Positions 11,884 to 20,897 of a DNA stretch of 64,000 nucleotides are shown here, piece by piece (position 1 is the first letter of the stretch; every line of letters starts with the position of its first letter). Source of the stretch: Undibacterium sp. (GTDB lineage Bacteria; Pseudomonadota; Gammaproteobacteria; Burkholderiales; Burkholderiaceae_D); assembly GCA_030645915.1 (NCBI GenBank), contig JAUSNO010000033.1, forward strand, positions 1 to 64,000. Reading direction: 5' to 3'. Under the pieces are notes generated by a model. That model did not search any database. It saw only the letters and a program-made list of their open reading frames with translations, and was not told the DNA's origin. A program made the position numbers and the translations under genes.

Positions 11884-12942
11884 TTACGCCAGTTCCGCCT
11901 CACGCTTGAGCCTGCGCGGGATTTCCCAATCCAACTCGCTGTCGCGTTTTTTCTCCAGCGCGTCGATATGCCTGAGTTTTTTGCCTTCGACGAATAATCC
12001 TGACAGGATATGCTTGGGTTTGGTCGGTGCCGAGACAAAGGCCAGCGTTGCCCAATAGGAGCGGCGCAGCGTGGTGCCGGCCAGGATGCCATAGTCGTCG
12101 CCGCTGTTGATGCCTTTTTCTGCGACGACTGATTCGCCGGCCTTGATGTATTTGGCGGCGTAGATGGTGGCCTTGGTGGCGATCCAGCGGCCGCTGTGGA
12201 TCTCGCCATTGAGGCTGCTGATTTCGCCGATGGCGCGCAGGCTGCCCCAGCTGCTAATATCGCCGTGGCTGTGGATCGCGCCGGCGTCGATATTGCCCTG
12301 GCTGGTGACGGCGCCGGCAAACAGGCTGCCCGTCACGGTGATGTCGGTTTCGCTGAAAACTTCACCCTTGATATTACCGTCACCCGCGATTTGGATCTCG
12401 CTGGCGGTCAGATGGCCGCCGACATATTGCACTTCAACCACATCAAACACATCATCGAGCTGCACGCTGCCGTGGCAATCGAGCACGTCGCAGGCCAGAT
12501 AGCCCAAGGCCTGAATGTCGCCAAAGCCACCGAAGACCTCATGATGCGCATCGCGCTGCAAGATGGCCGGATGCACCAGCTTGTCCATGTAGGGCGTGCC
12601 GTCCTTGCTCGGCTTGGCCTGATCCAGTTCCAGCATGCGCGCCATCCAGACTTCGTTGCAGCCAGTTTTCAGCAAAAATTCCACCTCGATATCGCCGCCG
12701 CAATCGAGCGCCTGACCGACGTACAGCGATTGCACCCGGATGTCGCCGGTGACGGTGAGCTTGCCCAGGCAAAACACCTCTTCGGCTTCCAGATCGCCAT
12801 CGACCAGCAAATCGCCGCCGACGATCAATTGCGTCGCGATCAGCACGTTGCCCTGGATATGCACGTCGCCGGTGCTGGAAAACTGCTTGCGTTTGAGCTG
12901 CTTGGTTTGAAAGGGGGCGGGGGCGGTAGAAGTGGTGGACAT
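11884..12942 (-). CDS. Bactofilin-like polymer-forming protein
   Basis: The 352-residue product is dominated by short repeats typical of polymer-forming cytoskeletal or right-handed beta-helix proteins. From about residue 20 to 280 the pattern is hydrophobic strand, G or N turn, strand (for example TGDVHIQGNVLIA, GGDLLVDGDLEAE, GKLTVTGDIRVQS, GSLFAGAVTSQGNIDAG). A charged C-terminal tail of about 70 residues ends EIPRRLKREAELA. No signal peptide or membrane helix is seen, so it is likely cytoplasmic. I start it at MSTTSTAPAP (12942). A TTG start at 13005 would add 21 residues with little support. The family is likely; the role is unknown. Confidence 0.7.
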   Translation of the reverse strand: MSTTSTAPAPFQTKQLKRKQFSSTGDVHIQGNVLIATQLIVGGDLLVDGDLEAEEVFCLGKLTVTGDIRVQSLYVGQALDCGGDIEVEFLLKTGCNEVWMARMLELDQAKPSKDGTPYMDKLVHPAILQRDAHHEVFGGFGDIQALGYLACDVLDCHGSVQLDDVFDVVEVQYVGGHLTASEIQIAGDGNIKGEVFSETDITVTGSLFAGAVTSQGNIDAGAIHSHGDISSWGSLRAIGEISSLNGEIHSGRWIATKATIYAAKYIKAGESVVAEKGINSGDDYGILAGTTLRRSYWATLAFVSAPTKPKHILSGLFVEGKKLRHIDALEKKRDSELDWEIPRRLKREAELA

Positions 12943-13226
12943 GGCAGCCTGATAGGGATGAATGAAAGGAATGAGTGAAATGTGGATTGAGCGCCTCGGC
13001 GTCAATGAAATATGCAGACATTATCCAAGATTATCTCGCGGTTGCCTAATTTGCTGCAAGGGAAGGGGTCGGCAGATCAATCGGCATGCCGGCCGGTCAT
13101 GCTGATGTGACGCTCATCTGAGCTGGCCTTTCGCCTTGCGCCAAAACAAATTGTGCCGGATAGGCGGTTAGTGCGGCTTGCATCAAGCGCGCGTTGTGCC
13201 GCATCATGTTGATACCCCCGTTCACC

Positions 13227-14240
13227 ATGGAGCATTCGCCATTGAGCACGCCTAGCCACCCCTCCGCCCTGACCTATCCACTGGCTCGCCCTTGGCTGTC
13301 GCGCCTGCCCCCGGGTTTGTTTGGCATTCCGCTCGGTCTGTTCGGCTTATCCTCAAGCTGGCAGCGACTCACGTCGTTTGGCTCGGATAGCGCCCATCTG
13401 TTTGCCCAGGGTTTGCTCTACCTGGCGCTGGCGCTGCTCGCCTTGCTATTGATGCTCACTGCCGCCAAATTCATCCTGCATCGCGCGGTGTTCATGCAGG
13501 AATTTGCCCATCCGGTGTCGGGTTCCTTGCTTGCGTTGATGCCGGTGTGCTGTCTGGTGGTGGTGATCTTTTTGCGGCCATTGCATCCCGAGTGGCAGCT
13601 GCAGGCGGGCGTCGTGATTGGCCTGTGCCTGATGTTGCAGGCCGTGATTGCCTGGCATATTGTGGCCGCATTATCGACTGGCCAGATGCCGGCAGAACTG
13701 ATTACGCCGGCATTATATGTGCCGATTGTGCCGGGTGGTTTTGTCGGCGCGATGGCTTTACATACCGTGGGCTTGCCGGGCTTTGCCATGCTCTTGATGG
13801 GCATGGGGCTGGGCGGCTGGGCCTTGCTGGAAATGCGTATCTTAAACCGCCTGTTTTCCGGCCCCTTGCCGCTGGGTTTGCGCCCGACCCTGGGCATAGA
13901 AATCGCCCCGGCGGCGGTCGGCACTCTGGCGGTCATGACGCTCTGGCCAGATTTGCCGGCTGACTTCATCATGGTAGGTCTGGGCATATCCAGCGGCCCC
14001 GTGTTTGCCGTATTAACGCGCTGGAAGTGGTGGACCGAAACGCCATTTTCCGCCAGTTTCTGGTCGTTTTCATTCCCGGTCGCCACGCTCGCCTCATGCA
14101 TCGCAGAAGCGGTGCGTCGCGGCGGCTGGCCAGCGGAAGTGGCGTTTGGCGCAGTCTTGCTGGCAAGTCTGCTGGTGGCCTTTCTGGCTGTGCGCACCCT
14201 GATTCTGTTATTTCAGGGGCGCTTGCTGCCGCCAGCCTAG
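13227..14240 (+). CDS. TDT/SLAC1-family membrane transporter
   Basis: This is an integral membrane protein of about 337 residues with roughly ten hydrophobic helices and short loops. It resembles the tellurite-resistance/dicarboxylate (TehA/Mae1) and SLAC1 anion-channel superfamily. Characteristic pieces are PPGLFGIPLGLFGLSSSW at the first helix, PALYVPIVPGGFVGAM, and SFWSFSFPVATLASC. It would move small anions across the cytoplasmic membrane; the substrate cannot be told. Candidate starts are ATG 13206 and ATG 13227, neither with a good ribosome site. I use 13227. It converges with the minus-strand gene at 14265. Confidence 0.8.
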   Translation: MEHSPLSTPSHPSALTYPLARPWLSRLPPGLFGIPLGLFGLSSSWQRLTSFGSDSAHLFAQGLLYLALALLALLLMLTAAKFILHRAVFMQEFAHPVSGSLLALMPVCCLVVVIFLRPLHPEWQLQAGVVIGLCLMLQAVIAWHIVAALSTGQMPAELITPALYVPIVPGGFVGAMALHTVGLPGFAMLLMGMGLGGWALLEMRILNRLFSGPLPLGLRPTLGIEIAPAAVGTLAVMTLWPDLPADFIMVGLGISSGPVFAVLTRWKWWTETPFSASFWSFSFPVATLASCIAEAVRRGGWPAEVAFGAVLLASLLVAFLAVRTLILLFQGRLLPPA

Positions 14241-14264
14241 CGGCTCAGGTCGGCTTAGGCCGGT

Positions 14265-14747
14265 TTAGGACAATGGGCCGTTCAGACGGCCATATTCCGC
14301 CATCTCGCGGATCAGACGTATCGTATCGATATCGGATTCCTGGTACGCCGAGCGGCGGTATTCATTGTATAGCTCGTTGGCCACATCTTCTTGCGCGCTG
14401 TGCCCGTCGTCGTAGCTAAAGCGCACAAACAGCGCATCCGGCGACGGCTCGTCTATGCTCATGCGCAAGGACGATAGTGGAATATCTTTTTGCTCCGCCA
14501 CGTCGTAATGCACATGCTCCAGATGCACCAGACTAACCTCATCCTGCACAATCAATTCACCATAACGCAAGCTGCGCTTCATGCTCACTTCGGTGCGGTC
14601 AGTAATGCTGGCCTCATCCAGATAAGGCACAAACAGTTTCGGCGATTCCGCCCGCAGCACCAAGCCACGCCAGAGTTGCTCGCGCGTGATGATTTCGGTA
14701 AGCGGGTTGCTCAGATCGTTGATTTCTATCAGATGTTCAAATTTCAT
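14265..14747 (-). CDS. AtaL-like (DUF1857) SRPBCC-fold protein
   Basis: A 160-residue cytoplasmic protein beginning MKFEHLIEINDLSNPL and continuing TEIITREQLWRGLVLRAE. This is the characteristic N-terminus of the AtaL-like/DUF1857 group in the SRPBCC (START/polyketide cyclase) superfamily. The fold normally holds a hydrophobic ligand, but no ligand or pathway is known for this subgroup. The start has GAAAATGAAG just upstream on its strand. The neighbours (transporter, oxygenase) give no clear functional link. Confidence 0.75.
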   Translation of the reverse strand: MKFEHLIEINDLSNPLTEIITREQLWRGLVLRAESPKLFVPYLDEASITDRTEVSMKRSLRYGELIVQDEVSLVHLEHVHYDVAEQKDIPLSSLRMSIDEPSPDALFVRFSYDDGHSAQEDVANELYNEYRRSAYQESDIDTIRLIREMAEYGRLNGPLS

Positions 14748-14890
14748 AACTTCATTTTCTGTAAAATTTATCCTAGTTTACTCTCTATATAGGATGCGTC
14801 CATCAATTGAGATGTTCGGTTCTTGTTCGCTAATTAAGCCCGCATCATTGATATATGAGTTACTTTTGCTAAAAAAATAAGTGCCTGCCG

Positions 14891-14896
14891 TATAAT
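14891..14896 (+). promoter_or_regulatory. -10 element upstream of the PhyH-like gene
   Basis: An exact TATAAT lies 47 bases before the start codon at 14944. A -35 match at optimal spacing is weak (TTGCTA about 19 bases upstream), so the promoter call is tentative. Confidence 0.4.
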
Positions 14897-14943
14897 TCAG
14901 TGTACTTATTTTCGACGCAATTTTCAATTTTTAAGGATTAACC

Positions 14944-15909
14944 ATGCAAACAGTAACGGCTAATGATTGGCGCAATTCGGTTCCTTGGATTGACCAAGCA
15001 AACCCAGATATTGACGCCTATGTAGAGCGCCATGGTGCGCGGGTGGATTTTGACCTGCGGGAAAAATTAGTTTCTTGGCGCGAAAAAGGATATGTCGTGT
15101 TTGAACAGGTTGTTTCGCATGATTTGATTGATGCGCTGGTCGAAGATATCGAATATTTACGTAAACACCATCGTGATTTTGAGTTGTTTGCCGAATTGCG
15201 TGGCGCTATTAAGCCAATTGCTGAGTTTTCCGACGAAGAACTTGGCTTGGATGGCGTTAAGTTCAATAGCATTCAATCAGTTTCCTTAGCTGCTGCACGA
15301 CTCAGCTTGGTCAAGGAAGTATCTATTTTCTTGAATCATATTTTTCAGTCCCCTGCATGTGCCTTGCAGTCACTTACGTTTTACAAGGGTAGTCAGCAAT
15401 CGATACATGTAGATTATCCCTATGTCCGATGCCAAACTCGACTCGCGCAATTGGCCGCAAGCTGGATTCCGCTTGAGGATATTTTGCCTGAAGCCGGTCC
15501 ACTCGTTTATTACCCCGGTTCACATAAGACAGAAGTCAGTGATTTTTTTGATTGGGGCAACGGAAGCATTCTATTGGAGCCTAACAGTCTACGGCAGCCA
15601 CATGAATTGTCTGTTTACTTAGCGGAGCGTATGAGAATGGCTGAGATAGAGCCGGAAGTATTTTGTCCTCGTAAGGGAGATGTACTGATTTGGCATGGTA
15701 ACTTATCTCATGAAGGAAGTAAGATCCTCAATGAGGATTTAACGCGTAAATCCTATGTCACACACTTTACTTCGCTTGATGCTTATCCTGCCGGACACAA
15801 GCACGATTCTGCCAGGCATGGCAAGGGTGCCATTGTGGAGAACGGTGGTTATTGCTTCGATTATCCTTGGCTGAAGCAAACGAATAAATTGCCCAGTTGG
15901 TCGCGTTAA
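14944..15909 (+). CDS. Phytanoyl-CoA dioxygenase (PhyH) family protein
   Basis: This 321-residue protein is probably an Fe(II)/2-oxoglutarate-dependent oxygenase. The iron-binding HxD is in SIHVDYPYVR (about residues 156-158). The distal His is in WHGNLSHEG (about 256), and an Arg in TRKSYVTHF is placed to bind 2-oxoglutarate. YYPGSHK is typical of the PhyH family. The start has AAGGATTAACC upstream. The substrate is unknown. The gene is visibly A+T richer than the rep gene after it, which could mean later acquisition. It appears monocistronic. Confidence 0.85.
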   Translation: MQTVTANDWRNSVPWIDQANPDIDAYVERHGARVDFDLREKLVSWREKGYVVFEQVVSHDLIDALVEDIEYLRKHHRDFELFAELRGAIKPIAEFSDEELGLDGVKFNSIQSVSLAAARLSLVKEVSIFLNHIFQSPACALQSLTFYKGSQQSIHVDYPYVRCQTRLAQLAASWIPLEDILPEAGPLVYYPGSHKTEVSDFFDWGNGSILLEPNSLRQPHELSVYLAERMRMAEIEPEVFCPRKGDVLIWHGNLSHEGSKILNEDLTRKSYVTHFTSLDAYPAGHKHDSARHGKGAIVENGGYCFDYPWLKQTNKLPSWSR

Positions 15910-16110
15910 TTTGGGTTTGATTATACCTATAAAAATAGGCAATTTTATGAGGTAAGTTTCATGCGCTCTGCTGGAGCTGCAGGCCGAAACGGCACATGAC
16001 AGGACGTACTTGACATGGCCGATTTGGCAATTTTTCTGATGCAGGATTGATCGCCGATTAAAGTTACAATAGCGCCTGCCTGTTTTTTCGGATGTTCTCC
16101 GGCTTTTCCC

Positions 16111-18147
16111 ATGTCCCACGGTCTCAACCCTCCCCAGCGCGAAGCAGTTAATTATATGGATGGCCCTTGCCTGGTGCTGGCCGGTGCTGGCTCGGGCAAG
16201 ACGCGCGTGATTACGCAAAAAATAGCCAACCTGATCGAGATACATGGTTACGACCCCAAGCATATTGCCGCCCTGACATTTACCAACAAGGCGGCGCTGG
16301 AAATGCAGGAACGCATTGCCAAGCTGCTCAAGGAACCCAAGCAGGCCAAGAAGCTGACGGTCTCCACGTTTCACTCGCTGGGCGTGAAGATCTTGCGCCA
16401 GGAGGCGCGTGCGCTGGGGCTGAAAGACCGCTTCTCTATCATGGATAGTGACGATTGTTTTTCGCTGGTGCAGGATCTGGCGATCACTACCGACAAGCAA
16501 TTGATACGCCGCATCCAGACCGATATGTCGCTGTGGAAAAATGGCCTGATCGACCCGGAGCAGGCGCTGGCCCAAGCCAAGGACGAGGAAGAGGCGATTT
16601 CGGCGCGCATTTACCGCAGTTATGTGGCAACGCTGTCTGCCTATCAGGCGGTGGATTTTGACGACCTGATCCGTCTGCCGGTGGAGCTGTTTCGCATGAA
16701 TGAAGAGGTGCGCGACAAGTGGCAGCGCCGCCTGCGTTACCTGCTGGTGGATGAATATCAGGACACCAATACCTGCCAATACGAGCTAGTGAAATTGCTG
16801 GTCTCCGGCATCGGCAAGAAGCCGATGTTTACCGCCGTGGGTGACGACGATCAGGCGATCTACGCCTGGCGCGGCGCAACCATCGAGAACCTGAAAACCT
16901 TAGGTGTCGATTTCCCCGATCTGAAGCTGATCAAGCTGGAACAGAATTACCGTTCCAGCACGCGTATTTTGCAAGCGGCGAATGCGGTGATCGGGAATAA
17001 TCCTAAATTATTCGACAAGAAGCTCTGGTCGGAACACGGCCTCGGTGATCCGGTCAAAGTGCTCGGCATGCAGGACGACGAGCAGGAAGCCGAGCAGATC
17101 GCCATCATGATTTCGGCGCACCGTTTCGAGCGCCGCGCCAAGTGGTCGGACTATGCGATTCTGTATCGCGGCAACCATCAGGCGCGCGTGATCGAGAAGG
17201 CACTGCGCAAGGAGCGCATCTCTTACACCATCTCAGGCGGGCAAAGTTTTTTCGACAAGGCCGAGATCAAGGACATCATTTCTTACCTGCGCCTGATTGC
17301 CAATCAGGACGACGACCCTGCATTCATCCGCGCCATCACCACACCCAAACGCGGGGTAGGCCAGGCCACACTGGAAGTGCTGGGCGCCTTCTCCGGCCAG
17401 TGGCAATGTTCGCTGTTTGATGCCGTATTCAAAGGCGGCATCGAGGCTAAATTGACCGACCGCCAGCTGCGCCCCTTGCGTGATTTCTGCAACTTCATCA
17501 ACCAGGTCGAGGCGCACGCCCACCGCGAAGGCCATGCGGCGGAATTGCTGGATGACCTGATGAAGGAAATCAATTACGAAGGCTATCTCTACGATAATTT
17601 CGACGACCGCGCGGCGCAGGGCAAATGGCAAAATACGCTGGACTTCACGCAATGGCTGAAGGAAAAAGGCAGCGGCGGCAAGGAAGGCACCGATGATCAC
17701 CGCAGTCTTTTGGACCTGACCCAGATGGTCGCCTTGATGACGATGATGGATGGCAAGGATGAAGAGCCGGACGCTGTCCGCATGTCGACGCTGCATGCCT
17801 CCAAGGGGCTGGAGTTTCCCCACGTATTTCTGGTCGGGGTGGAAGAGGGCATCCTGCCGCATAAGGGCGACCCGGATGCGCCGGTAGAAACCATCGCGGC
17901 CCGTATAGAAGAAGAGCGCCGCCTGATGTACGTAGGCATCACGCGTGCCCAGCGCAGCCTGCATATCACCTGGTGCAAGAAGCGCAAGCGCGCCGGCGCA
18001 CCCGTGCATTGCGATGTCTCGCGCTTCATCAAGGAGATGCAGCTCGATGTCGGCGACGCCGTGCCGACCGAGGCCGAGACCATTACGCCGCAAAACCGGC
18101 TGGCGAATCTCAAGGCTTTGTTGAGCCGGCCGAAAGAGGGGACTTGA
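16111..18147 (+). CDS. rep: ATP-dependent DNA helicase Rep
   Basis: This is a superfamily 1A 3'-5' helicase that helps replication forks pass protein roadblocks. It has 678 residues, like E. coli Rep (673). It opens LNPPQREAVNYMDGPCLVLA. Walker A GAGSGKT is at about 25-31. TFTNKAALEMQERI, the STFHSLG motif, Walker B VDEYQDTN near 214, GDDDQAIYAWRGA, QNYRS and the C-terminal STLHASKGLEFPHVFLVG and EERRLMYVGITRA motifs are all present. The N-terminal sequence favours Rep over UvrD. A bidirectional terminator follows at 18193. Confidence 0.95.
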   Translation: MSHGLNPPQREAVNYMDGPCLVLAGAGSGKTRVITQKIANLIEIHGYDPKHIAALTFTNKAALEMQERIAKLLKEPKQAKKLTVSTFHSLGVKILRQEARALGLKDRFSIMDSDDCFSLVQDLAITTDKQLIRRIQTDMSLWKNGLIDPEQALAQAKDEEEAISARIYRSYVATLSAYQAVDFDDLIRLPVELFRMNEEVRDKWQRRLRYLLVDEYQDTNTCQYELVKLLVSGIGKKPMFTAVGDDDQAIYAWRGATIENLKTLGVDFPDLKLIKLEQNYRSSTRILQAANAVIGNNPKLFDKKLWSEHGLGDPVKVLGMQDDEQEAEQIAIMISAHRFERRAKWSDYAILYRGNHQARVIEKALRKERISYTISGGQSFFDKAEIKDIISYLRLIANQDDDPAFIRAITTPKRGVGQATLEVLGAFSGQWQCSLFDAVFKGGIEAKLTDRQLRPLRDFCNFINQVEAHAHREGHAAELLDDLMKEINYEGYLYDNFDDRAAQGKWQNTLDFTQWLKEKGSGGKEGTDDHRSLLDLTQMVALMTMMDGKDEEPDAVRMSTLHASKGLEFPHVFLVGVEEGILPHKGDPDAPVETIAARIEEERRLMYVGITRAQRSLHITWCKKRKRAGAPVHCDVSRFIKEMQLDVGDAVPTEAETITPQNRLANLKALLSRPKEGT

Positions 18148-18192
18148 ATCGATTCCGTCGCCATTACAATTCTTACGAAAAGTGATGACGTA

Positions 18193-18218
18193 AAAAAACC
18201 CGCCGTAGCGGGTTTTTT
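18193..18218. terminator. Bidirectional terminator between rep and the PEP-CTERM gene
   Basis: AAAAAACCCGC (18193-18203) pairs with GCGGGTTTTTT (18208-18218) around CGTA. The U-run works in both directions, serving the convergent genes. Confidence 0.93.
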
Positions 18219-18236
18219 ATCAACACAATTTTTTAC

Positions 18237-18752
18237 TTAGGCTTTTTTGCTTTTACGAGCAAATGCCAGGCCGGCTAAACCGAGGCCAAGCAAAGCGATG
18301 CTTGCTGGTTCTGGAACGTCATTGGCAGCAGCGCGAACTAGGAATGTTTCTGCAACAGAACTATTACGGCGATTAGCATCTGGAGCTAATGGTGAATGCC
18401 AGATGTAACCAGAGCCTATATCGCTGAAATCGCAATGATTATGCACAGTGCTGAAATAAGTCGAAGCACATTTCGCGCCGCCACTTGGCAAAGTGAATGC
18501 CGTTTGCAAAGCGGCGATATTGGCAAAGCTTGCCAGCCATTGTGCATCAGTGGCAAAAATGAAACCGTGGTGTAATTGAACTACGCCGCAGCTAGGGCTT
18601 TCGCCTGCGCATGGTGCCGCATAAACCCATTCAAAACCACCGGCATTCACGATCAATGCAGCGTCTGGTTCTTGACCCAACAGAGTAACGGCTTGAGCGC
18701 TACCGACAAATGACACTGCAGCGATGGCGGCAAGCACTAATTTTTTCAACAT
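18237..18752 (-). CDS. PEP-CTERM sorting-domain exported protein
   Basis: This is a 171-residue exported protein. It has an N-terminal signal peptide (MLKKLVLAAIAAVSFVGSAQA) and a C-terminal sorting tail VPEPASIALLGLGLAGLAFA followed by RKSKKA. That is the tripartite PEP-CTERM signal cut by exosortase/EpsH systems. The middle has several cysteines (APCAGESPSCG, KCAST, NHCDF) and no recognised domain. The ATG at 18752 is chosen because AAAGGAAA precedes it; an upstream in-frame ATG at 18770 lacks this. No exosortase gene lies in the window, so one is expected elsewhere. Likely role: surface or matrix protein. Confidence 0.85.
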   Translation of the reverse strand: MLKKLVLAAIAAVSFVGSAQAVTLLGQEPDAALIVNAGGFEWVYAAPCAGESPSCGVVQLHHGFIFATDAQWLASFANIAALQTAFTLPSGGAKCASTYFSTVHNHCDFSDIGSGYIWHSPLAPDANRRNSSVAETFLVRAAANDVPEPASIALLGLGLAGLAFARKSKKA

Positions 18753-19377
18753 GATATTTCCTTTTTTCATTAAAACTTTTGACGAATTTTTTATCGAGCG
18801 ATTACTTATTTAAATACTCCAGCGCAATAAAGCAAATTTTGTGCCAGTAGCATTTTTATGAATAATTTTCATTTAAATCAATCACTTAAAAATTTACCAC
18901 TCACGATGTTTCGAGCAAATAAGATTCACTGTAAAATTTTCCGACAGAGTTGAAATTTGGACGTAGATTCAATGTCTCTTCATTTAGTAACCTGTGAGCT
19001 TGACAGGATTGCAAGCGAGCATAGGCCTTGGTCGCGTGAATCTATAATCCTAGATTCCTCAGTTGACCGCTCATCAGCTTCGATAAGTGCTTGATTAATT
19101 TTAAAATAGTGGCATTTAACAATTTCACCATTTGGGTGAGATCGCTACAGGTTCGATTGCACATTTTTCCGACTCCCTGGACTACGTTGCTCCTCCTAAC
19201 AACGTGGAGGTTGCTTCGTCGTCGCGCCTTGCCAGAAAGTCGGAAAAACGCACACTCAAACCTGTCCAACTAAGGAATCTAGGATAATTGTTGACTCTGG
19301 CATACTGTCAGAGTTAATTCTTTCCAATAAGAAAATTCAGTTTTTCTCATTTATTTTCAACAAATACGAAATAAAAA
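18753..19377. other. Gap with a MITE-like element
   Basis: About 625 bases without a convincing gene. The first part is A+T rich and must hold the promoter of the PEP-CTERM gene. Bases 19047-19285 are an inverted-repeat element (separate entry). An open minus-strand frame inside it (19042-19269) could be a remnant of a transposase tail but is not a functional gene. Confidence 0.65.
19047..19285. mobile_element. MITE-like element / deleted IS remnant
   Basis: Terminal inverted repeats: ATCCTAGATTCCTCAGTTG (19047-19065) and its complement at 19267-19285, 18 of 19 matching. A second, inner inverted repeat lies at about 19147-19174 and 19238-19265 (roughly 22 of 28 matching, sharing TTTTTCCGACT). 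The minus strand reads like the tail of a larger protein just inside the left end. This suggests the two ends of an insertion sequence joined by internal deletion. No transposase is present. Confidence 0.6.
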
Positions 19378-20316
19378 ATGCACATGTTGTCAAATTTACT
19401 GTCCTTAGCTGTTGATGTACCACTAGTACTACTGGCACGATTATTTTCTCGTGTGCTATTGCTGCCTGCATTGATGGGCTTGAGCCTGGCAGTTTCAGCA
19501 CAAACACTGCCAGCCAAAGGCCTGCTGTTCGAAGTCAAATCGAATGAAAATACACTGTATTTATTCGGCTCCATTCATTTAGCCAAGGCCAATATTTATC
19601 CGCTCGCGCCACAGGTGGAGCGGGCCTATGCGCAAGCAGAGACCGTCGCAGTTGAAGCGGATATAACCGATGCTACCGCAAACAAAAATGCTCTGCCGTT
19701 GATGACTTATGCCAGCCCGGATAAATTGCAAGATCATCTGACGGCAGCAACATGGCAAAGTCTGCAAGCCATCAAAGGGGCTTCGGCGGAGCAGTTTCAG
19801 AGTTTCAAACCTGCTGTGGTGGCGATGGGTTTAACGATGGCTGCGTTTACTCAACTAGGATACGATCCGGCGTATGGTGTCGACGTGTATTTCATCCATC
19901 GCGCCAAAGCAGACAAGAAGAAATTAGTCGAGTTGGAGAGCGTTGCGTTTCAGGCATCAATGATGGGCGCGTTAACTGATGAGGAGGGTGATGCGCTGCT
20001 CAAGCAAAGCCTGGCGGCATTGAATAGCGGTGAGGCCTTGCGTGATACCAAGAGCATGATCGCGCTGTGGCAAGCAGGTGATACCAAAGGGCTGGCAAAG
20101 TTATTGACCGAAGTAGCAAATAAAACTGCAGGCACAAAAAAGCTCATGCAATTGTTATTGGATGACCGTAACGTCGCCATGGCTGAAAAAATTAATCGCC
20201 TGCTGGGCGATGGCAACAAGGCCTTTGTCATAGTCGGTGCCGGTCATCTTACCGGCACCAATAGCATCATTGATTTATTGCAAAAACAGGGCGTACAAGT
20301 GCGGCAAATTCCATGA
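19378..20316 (+). CDS. TraB/GumN family protein
   Basis: A 312-residue exported protein of the TraB/GumN (TIKI-related) superfamily, whose members are proposed metal-dependent proteases. An N-terminal hydrophobic segment runs to about residue 42 (ends LAVSAQTLPA) and acts as signal or anchor. The first motif is YLFGSIHLAK at about 61-70, the second is the C-terminal VIVGAGHLTGTNSI, with YGVDVYF between. The placed residues (His in GSIH, GxGH) fit the family. The last four bases overlap the next gene (ATGA), so translation is probably coupled. Function in this organism is unknown. Confidence 0.85.
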   Translation: MHMLSNLLSLAVDVPLVLLARLFSRVLLLPALMGLSLAVSAQTLPAKGLLFEVKSNENTLYLFGSIHLAKANIYPLAPQVERAYAQAETVAVEADITDATANKNALPLMTYASPDKLQDHLTAATWQSLQAIKGASAEQFQSFKPAVVAMGLTMAAFTQLGYDPAYGVDVYFIHRAKADKKKLVELESVAFQASMMGALTDEEGDALLKQSLAALNSGEALRDTKSMIALWQAGDTKGLAKLLTEVANKTAGTKKLMQLLLDDRNVAMAEKINRLLGDGNKAFVIVGAGHLTGTNSIIDLLQKQGVQVRQIP

Positions 20317-20711
20317 TCGATATCGAAAAAAATACGCCGGCAACACCAGAGCATCCTTGGATATCGCTAGAGACGATACAGGATGTAGAAGCCTGGATGG
20401 ATCTGAACGATAGAGAGTTGCAGCAGCTGATTGGCAATAAACCCAGTTATGGCCATGGGCTCTGTTTTACGTTAGCGCACGGTGGTGAAATGTATTTGCA
20501 CACTAATTCGGATGGGGATCTGTTATTGGATGTAACACACGAAGCGGAATGGATTGCGCCGGTGATCAGCGCCACCACACAGACGGTACCGCCGCGCGGT
20601 CAGATCTGGATCTTGCCGCAGCATGTTTTACTTCAGTTGATTTTAGGCTTGAATACGCTGATTGCATCGAGCCACCTGGTGATCCGGCATGAATTTCGGA
20701 TCAAAAAGTAA
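20313..20711 (+). CDS. Hypothetical protein, coupled to TraB/GumN gene
   Basis: I do not recognise this 132-residue protein. It has no signal peptide. A hydrophobic stretch HVLLQLILGLNTLIASSHLV near residues 104-123 could be a buried helix. It contains a GHGLCFTLAHGGEMYLHTNSDGDLLLDV-type beta-rich core (described by its ends: from GHGLCF to LLLDV). The start overlaps the TraB/GumN stop by four bases (ATGA), strong evidence that it is translated and linked to that protein. It could be a cytoplasmic partner or an unrelated passenger. Confidence 0.65.
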   Translation: MIDIEKNTPATPEHPWISLETIQDVEAWMDLNDRELQQLIGNKPSYGHGLCFTLAHGGEMYLHTNSDGDLLLDVTHEAEWIAPVISATTQTVPPRGQIWILPQHVLLQLILGLNTLIASSHLVIRHEFRIKK

Positions 20712-20897
20712 AGTGCTTATCAGGACTACATTTTGTTTTGTTAAGCAATGAGTAGAATGTTCATCCTATTACCTTTGCTTGCAAGTTTTTTGTGGAAATT
20801 GCTCACATTGCAGCGTAATCTTCTCTGGAAACTGATATTTTCCCAGGTAGATTCCCTCCCAGTACGCTGATACCAACCGGGCTTTTGCGAGATCAAA

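Noticed and set aside
12196-12978. Long + strand open frame opposite the bactofilin-like gene
   Set aside because: It is fully antisense to a gene with clear repeat structure, and its translation has no family features; G+C codon bias alone keeps it open.
15739-16779. 346-codon minus-strand open frame
   Set aside because: It runs antisense to the PhyH-like and rep genes, both of which are well supported.
17233-18093. 286-codon minus-strand open frame within rep
   Set aside because: Antisense to conserved Rep helicase motifs; no ribosome site or recognisable product.
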